From Notolepis coatsorum (lineage: Eukaryota > Chordata > Actinopteri > Aulopiformes > Paralepididae), in contig OZ020585.1 of the NCBI GenBank assembly GCA_963971535.1, positions 24,738,796-24,802,795 on the forward strand: DNA of 64,000 nucleotides, read 5' to 3'. The translations under genes were made by a program, and so were the position numbers. Numbering within the stretch: the stretch's first letter is position 1; each line of letters begins with the position of its first letter. Under the pieces are notes generated by a model. It did not search any database, was not told where the DNA came from, and was given only the letters and a program-made list of their open reading frames with translations. Shown here in pieces: positions 47,901-58,480 of this stretch.

Positions 47901-49316
47901 TGTAACTGAGGGGTACAATTCCCTGACTGTATTACTAGATATGATACTTACTACCACTACCTTTGTACTTAATATTCGGCCACCCAGTACACGGCATAAA
48001 TATATTATCATGAACACTCTCACGTAGATGAAACGGATCCAACACAAATGTACGAATTAGAAACAGGTCTTTATTTCCTACACAGCGATGGTGTGTAGAA
48101 TAAGCACTTAATCACTTAATTACATTTATGAATTGAAATAGTATGCACTTTTATGGCAAGGAGTATTCGTCGGTATATCAATAGATAATGTCCAATCTCT
48201 GAAGGCGCAGGTGGTAAATATACGACCTGGAATAGTTAAGGAATAACAGCAATGATACTTTAATGATTATAGGCTGGATACACTAGAGGGGGTTAATCCG
48301 GTCGCTTGTAAGCCGACAGGAGTAGGAGGGGGGGGGGGGGTAGAATCCAGCTGCCTCGTCCGGCCAAGGGTATCCCAGGTGAACCCACTGTAGTGCCGTT
48401 CAATGCGCCGGCGATCCTTGGACCACAGATGAAAGCAGGTGGACTCTTTGTGGGCCGGCTCTCTCCGGTCCACGGGGTAGAGATGTGGAGAGACCTCGTC
48501 TTGCAGAGCGTCTCCTCACCTTGCGTCCTCTCCAGGGGGGGGGGTTCCAACACACGGTAGTGTCGGGGGTCTTTATCCATAGAATAATCAAAGTATCCAA
48601 AGCATAATCCGTGCCTGGGAAGGCGGGCTGTCGTCGGTAGAATAATCCGGTATACAGGTCCACTCGCTCGTCGGCTCTGGGGCTTCTCGGGTGCAGCTTC
48701 ACCAGGGTCAGCCAGTTCTCTGCCCGAAACGATGGGGTACTGACTACGGTAGTATTCTCACCGCACGAAGCACTATATATTAACAGACTATTATTAGCTT
48801 AATAGACTACGTCCAACTCGACGATATAGTGCCAAATATGACTATTCAAATATTAATATACACGATGTCTCAATACCGATGGTAGGCCGAACTTGGCCTT
48901 ACTCCCACACGTGGCATCGCGGGGAGGCTTTACGTCTGTGACTCTATTGGAGGGTAAGAAACTGGACTGAAAGAAAGTCCTACTTTAGTAGCGCAGTATA
49001 TATACGCACTATGAACAAATAGTCCCATTAGTGGTGCGGTAGCCAAATTCCTACGCGGAACTAGGACTTGTTCGTACATGTCGAGCGGTACGTTTGAACT
49101 GGGTCTGAGGGGTATGGCAGCCTGGCACCAAGGTCTCGACCAATAGTAGAATGGAGACTATTATGGGATGTTCAGTAGGCTAGAATGGATATTCAATGCA
49201 TATTGTACAAGGAATATACAAGGGATATCAGGGAATATTAGAGAATATACAAATACAATTAAATATATATATATAAATAAATATATATATTCGGTTTAAT
49301 CTGGCCCTTCACAACA
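47901..49316 (-). repeat. BEL/Pao 3' LTR
   Basis: 1,416 bp, starting TGTAACTGAGG and ending CTTCACAACA on the plus strand, so TG...CA ended. It lacks 18 bp present in the other LTR near 48703. On the element's sense strand, the segment just upstream (AGGGGGTGGC) is a weak candidate polypurine tract. Confidence 0.93.
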
Positions 49317-49425
49317 GCCACCCCCTGAATAGGTCCCAGACCTAATCAGTTAAACGGAGACAGATTAATCGCGTTGTCTATTTACACATAAGGGTTTGCT
49401 GTAGGGGTCAGTCAACTTCACAAAG

Positions 49426-52400
49426 TCATAGGGTTGTAGGGTCATGGTCATCATCGATTGTGTCTGGGAGTCGAGGCAGTTCTATGAGCCTTGCCACGGG
49501 ACGGGTGTAAGTGCGACCCTGGACGAGCACTTCAGCTGCTCGGACCTTGCCGTCGGCACCGGTGATCACTTTGCTTACGCGGCCGGCCGGCCACATAGCT
49601 CTGGGCAGTGATTGATCAATAATCATGACGACTGTTCCTTCTGTCAAATTGTCTCTCTCCTTTACCCACTTCTGGCGGGTCTGTAGAGACGGTAGGTAGT
49701 GCAGTAGGAAACTGTTCCAAAACTTGTCGGCTAATACTTGGCTGTACCTCCACATTCGTCGGCCGTTCGCTTCTTCAGGCCGGTACATTGTCTGGGGTAA
49801 TGTGGGATCTAGCCGCCCCATCAGGAGTGTGTTGGGGGTAACTGGGTCGATATCCGCCACATCACTGGAGACATATCCGAGGGGCTTCGAGTTAAGTACT
49901 CCCTCAATCTCCGTGAGGACTGTCATTAGGACTTCTGCGTGATGTACATCCTCATCGTATTTCTTTATAATCAGCTCTGTGACCTTGTGTCGGCTGTTCA
50001 ATACGATCGGGTATTTAATGTCATCCGGTAGATTGGGGGCTCTGCGTAGGCGACCACCCACTCTGATGAGGGTATGAGCGTCGCTCTCGGGGGCCAGGTG
50101 AATTAATCTGCTGTCGGATGGGACGGGCTTTCCTCCCTGTAGACAGGCCAATTCATCGGGGAACGAGTCTCTCTGGGCTCGCTGCAGTAGAAGCAATCCT
50201 GCTTCCTCGTAGTTAGCCGCTGACATATCAGCGGGGGACTTGCACTCCGGGTGGTACCGCAGGAATGTTCTTTGTTGTGCACTCTCTATGGACGTGCAAT
50301 CGTTTATGTTAGGGTCGGTGGAGGCTACGGTGCTCAATCCACAGAACACAGACTTCTTAATTTCCACCTCCTCTGGACTTGCTTCCCTCGGGATAGGCAT
50401 GGGCCACTGTCCTTCCGGGAGTCTTAGGAATGCGGGGCCGTCACTGTAGACATTGCGACGGGTGAGGTCATCCAGGGGCATCCCCCGGGTGATGACGTCA
50501 GCTGGGTTCTGTTTTGTATCAACGTAGCGCCACTCTGTTTCTCCGGTTAACTCTTCGGTTAAGTCTTGAATCTCGGTGACTCTGACTCCCACGAAGACTT
50601 TGTACTTGCATGAGTCCGATTTGATCCAGGCGAGTACCGTCGTGGAATCTGACCACAGGATTGTTCTAGACACCGGTATGGTGAGCTCACGTTGGATGAG
50701 CGTGGCTAGGTGCGCTCCGGCTAGGGCTGCGCAGAGCTCTAGACGTGGGATAGATTGTTGCTTGCGTGGGGCTATTCTCGAGCGGGCGAGGACAAATGCT
50801 GTGTAGATCTCTCCCCCCTGGTCTTGGGCCCGCAAGTAGGCTACTGATCCGTATGCGACCTCTGAGGCGTCACTGAAGACGTGTAAGTCCATTTTACATG
50901 TCTCTGGCCTCACCGTGGGTGGGAAGTAGCTTCGGCGCATATTAACGCCTGGGAGTGAGTGGAGCTCCATCTCCCACTCTCTCCAGGTGGATGCAAGGTG
51001 TGCGGGAATGGGGTCGTCCCAGCCCTGGTCCTTGTCCCACAATGCTCGTACAATCATTTTTGCCCTGGTGGTGTACGGTAGAATACATCCTAGCGGGTCA
51101 TATTGTCGGGCGAGTGTTGTGTACACACTCCGTCTGGTGGTCGGCGCCGCCGCCGGCCTTCCCTGCTCCGTAGTCAGGGGCTTGTGCCTGTAGTGAAGCG
51201 AATCTGTTTTGAATCGCCACACCAATCCCAGGGTCATCTCCTGGGCTTCTCCCGGGATTGTAGCCATCCAGGTCTCGCTGCTGGCTGCCTTGTCCTCGGA
51301 GGAGAGGCTGCGCAGTACTTGCGGATCGCTGCTGGCCCACTGCCTGAGATCAAAGCCGCCTTTGATCAATGAGGCGCGGAGTTTAATCAGGAGAGCCTCG
51401 GCTTCTTCCTGGGTTGAAAGGCTTTGTAGACAGTTGTCTACGTAGAAGCTGTTCTTTACGCTGCGTCGGACCTCTTCGTCCGCTGCTGGGTCCTCTGCTA
51501 CATGTTTCTGTAGTGCAAATGTCGCACAGCAGGGGCTGCACGTCGTTCCGAAGGGGAGGACTTCCCATTGGTAGATGGCTGGGTGCTCATCTCCTGGCTT
51601 CTCTCTCCATAGGAACCGTAACAGGGGCTTGTCCGCCTCTACTAATCTCACCTGCAGGAACATTCCTTTAATGTCCCCGCTGATGGCCACCTTTTCTTGG
51701 CGGAAGCGGAGTAGAACGCCGAGTAGGGAGGGGCCGAGTGTGGGACCGGGCAGTAACTCTTTATTCAGATTTTGGGATCCGATCTGGTAGCTGCAGTTAA
51801 ATACTATGCGGTCTTTACCGTTGTGATGGACCTTGTGGTGGGGCACGTACCACGATTCAGTGGTCTGGTCAGCCTCTTTAATGTCCATCTTTGTGACGTG
51901 TCCCGCTGTGATGAGCTTCTCAATCTCAGCGCGGTATACACTCTCTTGGGCGGGGTTCTTGGCTAAGCGCCGCTCCGTGTTCAGCAGGTACCGTTCTATG
52001 GCGTCTGTCTTGGCGTGGAAAGTAGGCATTCCTTCTCGCCGCAGGAGTGGCGTGGCGTATCTCAACACGCCGTTGACCGGGACTCTCTTGGTCCCTGTCT
52101 CGAGGAGGTGAATGGCGTAAATGTCATCTTTAGAGCGAATGTCTTTCTTTCCATTCTTAAAGGGCATTTGTTCCAAGCTCCATAGCCGCTCTACGTGTTG
52201 CAGGAGTGCAGTTTCTCCCTCTGTGACTCGGGAGTGGAGACATCTAGTGGCTGTACTTCGGTTGAGAGATTTGGCGAGCGGGCCTTGGAGAGTCCATCCC
52301 AAACGGGTCTCGACTGCTGCAGGACAGCCTCGGGGTCCGGTATGAACCCGGTCTATCGGGACAATGAGGTCTGCATGGTCGGAGCCTATCAACAGGGTCG

Positions 52401-52977
52401 GCATAGCATTGTCTATGAGCGGGATCGGTAACTTGCGCAGATGTGCATATTTCTCCATCAGCTTGGCGACGGGGTATGTGTACCGCGACAGTCCTATTTC
52501 TTGGCTGGTGAAAGCGTCTGCAATCTGGTACCGTCGCTCAGGCTGGCCGCTTGCTGCGATAGAGAATGAGACATTCTCGCCCTTTATCGTCTTCAAATCT
52601 CGTCTTATTGTCCGAATTGTCATTTGGGTTTCGCTTCCCTGCAGCCCTAGCTGGGCCGCAGCGGAGGCGAGCAGCAGGGTCTTCTCTGACCCGTCATCGA
52701 GGACGGCGTAAGTGTCCAGGACTTTATTCTGGTAGCTTAGTGTCACACGCACTACTTTTAGGAGTACTCGGGCTCCACTGCTGCTGGCGGGATCGATGTA
52801 CATGACGCTCGCTTTGCGGCTGGATGGTGCAGGTGAAGGGCGCCGTCTGTTACTGTCGTGAAGTACTGTATGTCCAGATGGGCTCCATCGCACTTGGTGC
52901 ACCTTTTCTTTAAGCGGCATTCGGCTGCCATGTGTGAGCGCGCACAGCGAAAACAGCGCTTGTTGGACTTTATCCAT
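49426..52977 (-). pseudogene. pol: BEL/Pao pol: protease, RT, RNase H and a deleted integrase
   Basis: An open frame of 1,183 codons; the first ~40 overlap gag and are probably not native. The aspartic protease has A-V-L-D-D-G-S-E at about residues 91-98. The RT spans about 340-570, with S-G-D-I-K-G-M-F (Asp 435) and F-Y-V-D-N at 511-515, where the family norm is YVDD. RNase H spans about 695-830, with F-S-D-A-S, R-L-E-L-C-A-A and W-S-D-S-T. The integrase zinc-binding start (H-K-V-T-E-L...V-H-H-A) is followed at once by E-V-L-M-T-V-L-T-E-I-E-G-V-L-N, so the DDE core is missing while the frame stays open. The C-terminal part (about 1020-1183) is kept. This copy could not integrate on its own. 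Confidence 0.9.
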
Positions 52978-54971
52978 TGACCTGCTTCCTCCGCGTTCAG
53001 CTTGGGGAAGGAGTCACATTGCGCTAGCCAGTGTTCTTTCTCACAGTAGGGGCACACTATCTTCCACTTCTCCGTTCTGGAGGGGGTACTGTGGCTCCTG
53101 CTGCTCGGTACTGACTCCGATTGGTGCATCACAGTCACCGATCTTCTTCCATCATTTAGTCGTCTGGTTCCTTCTCTGGAGCCAGGGGTGCTCCGTCCGA
53201 ATGTATCTAGCCGTAGGCTGCTGACTTCTCTCGCCAGGAAGTCTGCTAGATCGAGGAGGTTCGGTTCGGGGCCATTCGGGTCTCTGTGGTCCCTCTGCCG
53301 CCTAAAGCGCTCCTGACGAGCGGGCGGCAGCTTCTCCAGGATCCTTTCCACATTTGAGTTGGCGTAAAGTTCATACTTCCCCTTCTCTCTTTGCGCTCCC
53401 AACATCCCTACCAGGGACTGCACTCTGATGGACAGGTCGTCCAGTGCTCGATTGTCTATTGCTGGGGGTAAGCGGTCGATGTGTCGGATCTCCTGGATCA
53501 CGTAATCCCATATGCGCCCATACCTCTGGTCCAGTGCTACCAGCGCTGCTGTGTATGGGGTGGTGGAAGTCGCGTAGGCGAGCGCTATATTATGTGCGCG
53601 GGGCACCTTTAAGTGCTGCAGTAGGATGGCGTATTTGTGGCGTTCATCCAATACATCCACCAACATGGTCTCCAGACACATGCGGAGTTCTGTATACTGG
53701 GCCCGGTTCTCTTGGGTGAAGTCGGGTACCATAGGCGTGCCAATGTATGACGCTGACTGTGGATACATCGGCGAGCGTTGGGGGAGAGGCCTCCTAGGCG
53801 AGTCTCCTCCCGCTCCTTGGTATGGGCTGGTACCGGCAGTGTACCATGGCCCGCTTGTCCAGGTGCTGTTCCTCGGTGCGGGTCGTGCGTCGTGCTCACC
53901 CGTGTATAGAGTCGGGGGTCTGTAGCGCAGCTCCGCGGGAGTATAGCCTGGGCTGTACCGGACCTCCTGGTCCGGTAGAGTACTGTGCTGTCTTCGGGCG
54001 CGGTTCTTCTCCTCTTCCTCTTCGTCTTCAGTTAGGTCATCCAGTGCTTGTAGTCTCTGGTTTAGCCTCTCCACAGGATATGCTGCTCCTTCCCGGTTGC
54101 TAGGTCTCGCTTGGACCGGTGGGGGGAGGTGGTCTGTGGGGGGTATAGACCTCGTCTGTTGGTCAAGTTCAGGGTTGTTTACTCGGCTAGGGGATGCCGC
54201 CCTGGAGGTGTGTCTAGACGAGTTCCTGGAGCCTCTGGCGGAGGGAGAGGGTGTTGTCCGTCTGATCAGCTGTTCTATTAGTTGCGCTTGCTGTCTATCG
54301 CGCTCTGCGTCCCGTAGAGCACCAGCAGCTGCTCGCTGGCTGTCTGCTCGGTCTCGGGCCACATTCTCTTCCATCTGAATGCGTCTTATTTCCAGGCGTA
54401 TGTGCTCTTCTTCGCTCCGTTGCTGTAGCTGCAATCGATCGCGTTCACCCTGGAGTCTATCGCGTTCAGTAGAGGCTTTCAGGCTGACGAGGAATGCCTG
54501 CTGTAGGGTCCTCTCTGCCTCGCTGGGAGAAGGCGGTTGTATAGGGGAGCCTTCCCTCGGGGTACTCCTTGCGGAGCCTTGGAGCTCTATCTCCACGGTG
54601 CTCTCCCCGTCTTCTTCCGTGCCGAGTTCTCTCTCGGTAGCGTTGTATTCCTCCCGGGACTCATCGGGGACTACTTCTTCAGTACTGGCGGGGTGTGAAG
54701 TCATGTCTGGTTCCCACTGGTCCCCACCGTGAACTTGGTCAGTTACATTAGAGCCCGTAGGGGCCTCTATGGTCGGGGTAGTCTGGGCGTTGGGGTTAGA
54801 CATACTTTTACTTTCTAGTTTTACCGCGTTTACTGTTAGTAGAAGACTAGGTTGTTGACTGACAGCGTAAGCCTCTAAGTACTGAGGGAGCCGTCGTTCG
54901 CGCTGCGGGCGTTGGTTAGGAGGATCGTTTCGTGGAGTGTTCATCATAGGCCATTTCAATATTAATAACAC
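52758..54971 (-). CDS. gag: BEL/Pao gag-type polyprotein
   Basis: An open frame of 737 codons. A start at M-N-T-P-R-N-D (about 54944) is as likely as the first ATG. Residues about 150-240 are Arg/Glu/Gln-rich with heptad character, a probable coiled coil. Residues about 430-560 look like the capsid-type helical region (F-T-Q-E-N-R-A-Q-Y-T-E-L-R). The C-terminal hundred residues carry three zinc-knuckle-like units: C-P-Y-C-E-K-E-H-W-L-A-Q-C, C-F-R-C-A-R-S-H-M-A-A-E-C and C-T-K-C-D-G-A-H. It would form the particle and bind the RNA. It overlaps the pol frame by about 220 bp; the shift between frames lies near 52855-52875. Confidence 0.88.
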   Translation of the reverse strand: MLLILKWPMMNTPRNDPPNQRPQRERRLPQYLEAYAVSQQPSLLLTVNAVKLESKSMSNPNAQTTPTIEAPTGSNVTDQVHGGDQWEPDMTSHPASTEEVVPDESREEYNATERELGTEEDGESTVEIELQGSARSTPREGSPIQPPSPSEAERTLQQAFLVSLKASTERDRLQGERDRLQLQQRSEEEHIRLEIRRIQMEENVARDRADSQRAAAGALRDAERDRQQAQLIEQLIRRTTPSPSARGSRNSSRHTSRAASPSRVNNPELDQQTRSIPPTDHLPPPVQARPSNREGAAYPVERLNQRLQALDDLTEDEEEEEKNRARRQHSTLPDQEVRYSPGYTPAELRYRPPTLYTGEHDARPAPRNSTWTSGPWYTAGTSPYQGAGGDSPRRPLPQRSPMYPQSASYIGTPMVPDFTQENRAQYTELRMCLETMLVDVLDERHKYAILLQHLKVPRAHNIALAYATSTTPYTAALVALDQRYGRIWDYVIQEIRHIDRLPPAIDNRALDDLSIRVQSLVGMLGAQREKGKYELYANSNVERILEKLPPARQERFRRQRDHRDPNGPEPNLLDLADFLAREVSSLRLDTFGRSTPGSREGTRRLNDGRRSVTVMHQSESVPSSRSHSTPSRTEKWKIVCPYCEKEHWLAQCDSFPKLNAEEAGQWIKSNKRCFRCARSHMAAECRLKKRCTKCDGAHLDIQYFTTVTDGALHLHHPAAKRASCTSIPPAAVEPEYS

Positions 54972-54996
54972 TATATTAATATTACACTAATTACCA

Positions 54997-55013
54997 TCCG
55001 GCTCGAAGGACCA
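54997..55013 (-). promoter_or_regulatory. Primer-binding site matching tRNA-Tyr
   Basis: On the element's sense strand the sequence two bases after the 5' LTR is TGGTCCTTCGAGCCGGA. Its complement, TCCGGCTCGAAGGACCA, equals the 3' end of vertebrate tRNA-Tyr as I know it. It would prime minus-strand DNA synthesis. Confidence 0.85.
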
Positions 55014-55015
55014 AT

Positions 55016-56447
55016 TGTAACTGAGGGGTACAATTCCCTGACTGTATTACTAGATATGATACTTACTACCACTACCTTTGTACTTAATATTCGGCCACCC
55101 AGTACACGGCATAAATATATTATCATGAACACTCTCACGTAGATGAAACGGATCCAACACAAATGTACGAATTAGAAACAGGTCTTTATTTCCTACACAG
55201 CGATGGTGTGTAGAATAAGCACTTAATCACTTAATTACATTTATGAATTGAAATAGTATGCACTTTTACGGCAAGGAGTATTCGTCGGTATATCAATAGA
55301 TAATGTCCAATCTCTGAAGGCGCAGGTGGTAAATATACGACCTGGAATAGTTAAGGAATAACAGCAATGATACTTTAATGATTATAGGCTGGATACACTA
55401 GAGGGGGTTAATCCGGTCGCTTGTAAGCCGACAGGAGTAGGAGGGGGGGGGGGGTAGAATCCAGCTGCCTCGTCCGGCCAAGGGTATCCCAGGTGAACCC
55501 ACTGTAGTGCCGTTCAATGCGCCGGCGATCCTTGGACCACAGATGAAAGCAGGTGGACTCTTTGTGGGCCGGCTCTCTCCGGTCCACGGGGGAGAGATGT
55601 GGAGAGACCTCGTCTTGCAGAGCGTCTCCTCACCTTGCGTCCTCTCCAGGGGGGGGGGTTCCAACACACGGTAGTGTCGGGGGTCTTTATCCATAGAATA
55701 ATCAAAGTATCCAAAGCATAATCCGTGCCTGGGAAGGCGGGCTGTCGTCGGTAGAATAATCCGGTATACAGGTCCACTCGCTCGTCGGCTCTGGGGCTTC
55801 TCGGGTGCAGCTTCACATAGGGTCAACCACCCTGGGTAAGCAGCCAGTTCTCTGCCCGAAACGATGGGGTACTGACTACGGTAGTATTCTCACCGCACGA
55901 AGCACTATATATTAACAGACTATTATTAGCTTAATAGACTACGTCCAACTCGACGATATAGTGCCAAATATGACTATTCAAATATTAATATACACGATGT
56001 CTCAATACCGATGGTAGGCCGAACTTGGCCTTACTCCCACACGTGGCATCGCGGGGAGGCTTTACGTCTGTGACTCTATTGGAGGGTAAGAAACTGGACT
56101 GAAAGAAAGTCCTACTTTAGTAGCGCAGTATATATACGCACTATGAACAAATAGTCCCATTAGTGGTGCGGTAGCCAAATTCCTACGCGGAACTAGGACT
56201 TGTTCGTACATGTCGAGCGGTACGTTTGAACTGGGTCTGAGGGGTATGGCAGCCTGGCACCAAGGTCTCGACCAATAGTAGAATGGAGACTATTATGGGA
56301 TGTTCAGTAGGCTAGAATGGATATTCAATGCATATTGTACAAGGAATATACAAGGGATATCAGGGAATATTAGAGAATATACAAATACAATTAAATATAT
56401 ATATATAAATAAATATATATATTCGGTTTAATCTGGCCCTTCACAAC

Positions 56448-56448
<1 letters not shown>
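55016..56448 (-). repeat. BEL/Pao 5' LTR
   Basis: 1,433 bp, nearly identical to 47901-49316. The extra 18 bp near 55810-55830 contains an inverted-looking GGGTCAACCACCCTGGG. The transcription start should lie inside it on the minus strand. It borders an AGT microsatellite on its outer side. Confidence 0.93.
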
Positions 56449-56542
<94 letters not shown>

Positions 56543-56553
56543 GAGTAGTAGTA
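56449..56553. repeat. (AGT)n microsatellite, first segment
   Basis: An uninterrupted GTA/AGT run that begins exactly at the end of the BEL/Pao LTR. Further AGT segments occur at about 56766-56880 and 58099-58160. Confidence 0.96.
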
Positions 56554-56562
56554 CTACAGCTG

Positions 56563-56765
56563 GGGGACAGTGGCTCAGGAGGTAACTGTCGTCTGGTAAT
56601 CAGAAGGTTCCCGGTTCGATTCCAGCTCCTCCTGGGCAGCGTGTTGAAGTATCCTTGAGCAAGACACTTAACCCCTAGCTGCTCTGATGAGCAGGTTGTC
56701 ATCAGTGTGTGAATGTGTGATAAACACTTTGGATAAAGGCGCTATATAAATGCAGTCCATTTACA
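56563..56765 (+). mobile_element. tRNA-derived SINE, family S, copy 4
   Basis: ACAGTGGCTCAGGAGGTAAC head, B box GGTTCGATTCC (near 56612), GAGCAAGACACTTAACCCC and the tail TTTGGATAAAGGCGC then ATGCAGTCCATTTAC. It is inserted within the AGT tract. Confidence 0.88.
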
Positions 56766-56881
56766 GAAGTAGTAATACTAATAGTAGTAGTAGTAGTCGT
56801 AGTAGTACAAACAGCAGCACCAGCAGTAGTAGTAGTAGTGGGGTACTGTGATGATAGTGGTAGTAGTAGTAGTAGTAGTAC

Positions 56882-58098
56882 CGCTCCTACCAAGTGTCAT
56901 GGAGAGGGACCCTGTCGGCCACCCGCCCCCTGCGGACGGGTGTCCCCCAGGGCTCGGTCCTAGGACCCCTTCTCTTCTCCCTCTACACTAAATCACTGGG
57001 TAACATTATCACGTCTCATGGCTTCTCCTACCATTGTTATGCCGACGATACTCAACTCTTCCTCTCCTTCCCTCCCTCAGATATCGTCGTCTCTGAGCGG
57101 ATCTCGGCCTGTCTGTCCGACATCTCCGCCTGGATGACGACCAACCACCTCAAACTGAACCTAAGCAAAACAGAATTGCTCCACCTGCCGGCCAAATCCT
57201 CCCCCCTGACCGACCTTTCCATCACAGTCGAGAATGCAGCTGTGACCGCGTCCCCGACCGCCAAGAACCTTGGTGTTGTCCTCGACGACCAGTTGAACTT
57301 CTCTGCTCACATCGCAGCGACAACCAGAACCTGCCGATTCCTTCTGAGCAACGTCAGAAGGATCCGCCCCTTCCTGACAAAAGAAGCCACCCAACTCCTC
57401 GTTCAATCAACAGTCATTTCCCGCCTCGACTACTGCAACGCACTGCTCGCTGGCCTCCTGGCCACTGCCACTAAGCCTCTTCAACTCATTCAGAACGCAG
57501 CGGCCCGCCTGATCTCAAACCTACCGAAGTCAGCCCATGTCACCCCACTTCTTAGGGACCTGCACTGGCTCCCCATTGCTGCACGAATCCGCTTCAAGGC
57601 CCTCGACCTAGCATACCGTGCGGCAAAGGGAACCGCTCCCGCCTACCTCCGGTCAATGGTCTCTAACTACACACCCTCAAGACCCCCTACGCTCTGCATC
57701 TTCTGGCCGCCTCAGACCTACTCCTATCCAAGCTCCGGGAGGGTCATCAAAGAGAAGTCGCCTATTCTCAGTCCTTGTCCCACAATGGTGGAATGAACTA
57801 CCCACCCCAGTTAGGACAGCCGAATCCCGTCCAATCTTTCGCCGTCGACTAAAGACGCACTTCTTCAACCATTATCTGAATTAAAAAAAAATAGAAAATT
57901 AAAAAAATCTAACCCTAACTAACCATACTGTCATGCACTTGTCCTAATAAACTAACCTACACTGTAGCACTCAACACTTTGATGAACATTGTTACTCAGC
58001 TGATAGAGTTGTGCCCTTCCTGATGGCTTGTCGTACAGAACTTGTAAGTCGCTTTGGATAAAAGCGTCAGCTAAATGACTAAATGTAAATGTAAATGT
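56882..58098 (+). mobile_element. L2-clade LINE (5' truncated) in the AGT tract
   Basis: RT coding from 56894 to about 57884 and a 3' UTR ending GTCGCTTTGGATAAAAGCG, then CTAAATGACTAAATGTAAAT, an AAATGT-repeat tail. The 5' part of the RT and the endonuclease are missing. AGT repeats occur on both sides. Confidence 0.88.
56894..57884 (+). pseudogene. L2-type reverse transcriptase, C-terminal two thirds
   Basis: The frame from 56894 includes T-G-V-P-Q-G-S-V-L-G-P-L-L-F-S-L, the catalytic Y-A-D-D-T-Q-L-F, L-K-L-N-L-S-K-T-E-L, N-L-G-V-V-L-D-D-Q-L-N-F, S-R-L-D-Y-C-N-A-L-L-A-G and L-H-W-L-P-I-A-A-R-I. A frame change at about 57680-57700 moves the conserved end (W-W-N-E-L-P-T-P-V-R and F-R-R-R-L-K-T-H-F-F) into the frame ending at 57884. 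With one frame break and no endonuclease it is not functional. A closely related intact copy elsewhere would be the likely partner of the family S SINEs. Confidence 0.9.
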
Positions 58099-58160
58099 AG
58101 TAGTAGTAGTAGTAGGGTACTGTGATGGTACTGTAGTAGTAGAAGTAGTACAGTAATACT

Positions 58161-58480
58161 AATGATAATAATAAACTTTATTTGTATAGCACCTTTCATA
58201 CAGAAACTGCAGCTCAAAGTGCTTCACAATAGAAAAAAGACAGGCATACAATGAGCACATAAAGTGCAGACATATAAAATCACAGTTTTTCACATTAGGA
58301 TCTAACATCCCAACAGGCCACCTTGTTTATTGTTTGATTCAGTTTTAAATAGACAATAATAAAAAGAGTAAGATAAAATAGACAGAGTAAAATAGTGCAA
58401 TAGTGCAGTGCAATAAAATAGAAGAATAGATTAGATTAAAAAAAAATTACAGTGCAATAAAATAGTTCTAGATTACTGTT
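58161..58480 (-). mobile_element. L2 LINE 3' UTR (reverse strand)
   Basis: AATAATAATAAACTTTATTT, GTATAGCACCTTTCATACAG and ACAGAGTAAAATAGTGCA match, in the same orientation, the 3' UTR of the L2 copy at 7725-9300. No coding part. Confidence 0.65.

Larger units (their letters stand above)
47901..56448 (-). mobile_element. BEL/Pao LTR retrotransposon, two LTRs (8.5 kb)
   Basis: Two direct LTRs (47901-49316 and 55016-56448) enclose gag and pol on the minus strand. A tRNA-Tyr-type primer-binding site lies next to the right-hand (5') LTR. Domain order protease, RT, RNase H, integrase remnant, and the sequence of the RT and RNase H blocks, place it in BEL/Pao. The LTRs differ by two substitutions, one G-run length change and one 18-bp indel by my comparison, so the insertion is young. 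No target duplication is found: the left flank is CTAAC and the right flank GTAGT. Confidence 0.92.

Noticed and set aside
47808..48047. A small protein repeated at 54971-55162
   Set aside because: The two frames are the same LTR sequence read twice, antisense or sense to the element's termini. The repetition comes from the LTRs.
49724..54732. Plus-strand open frames within the BEL/Pao element
   Set aside because: Antisense shadows of gag and pol without domain content.
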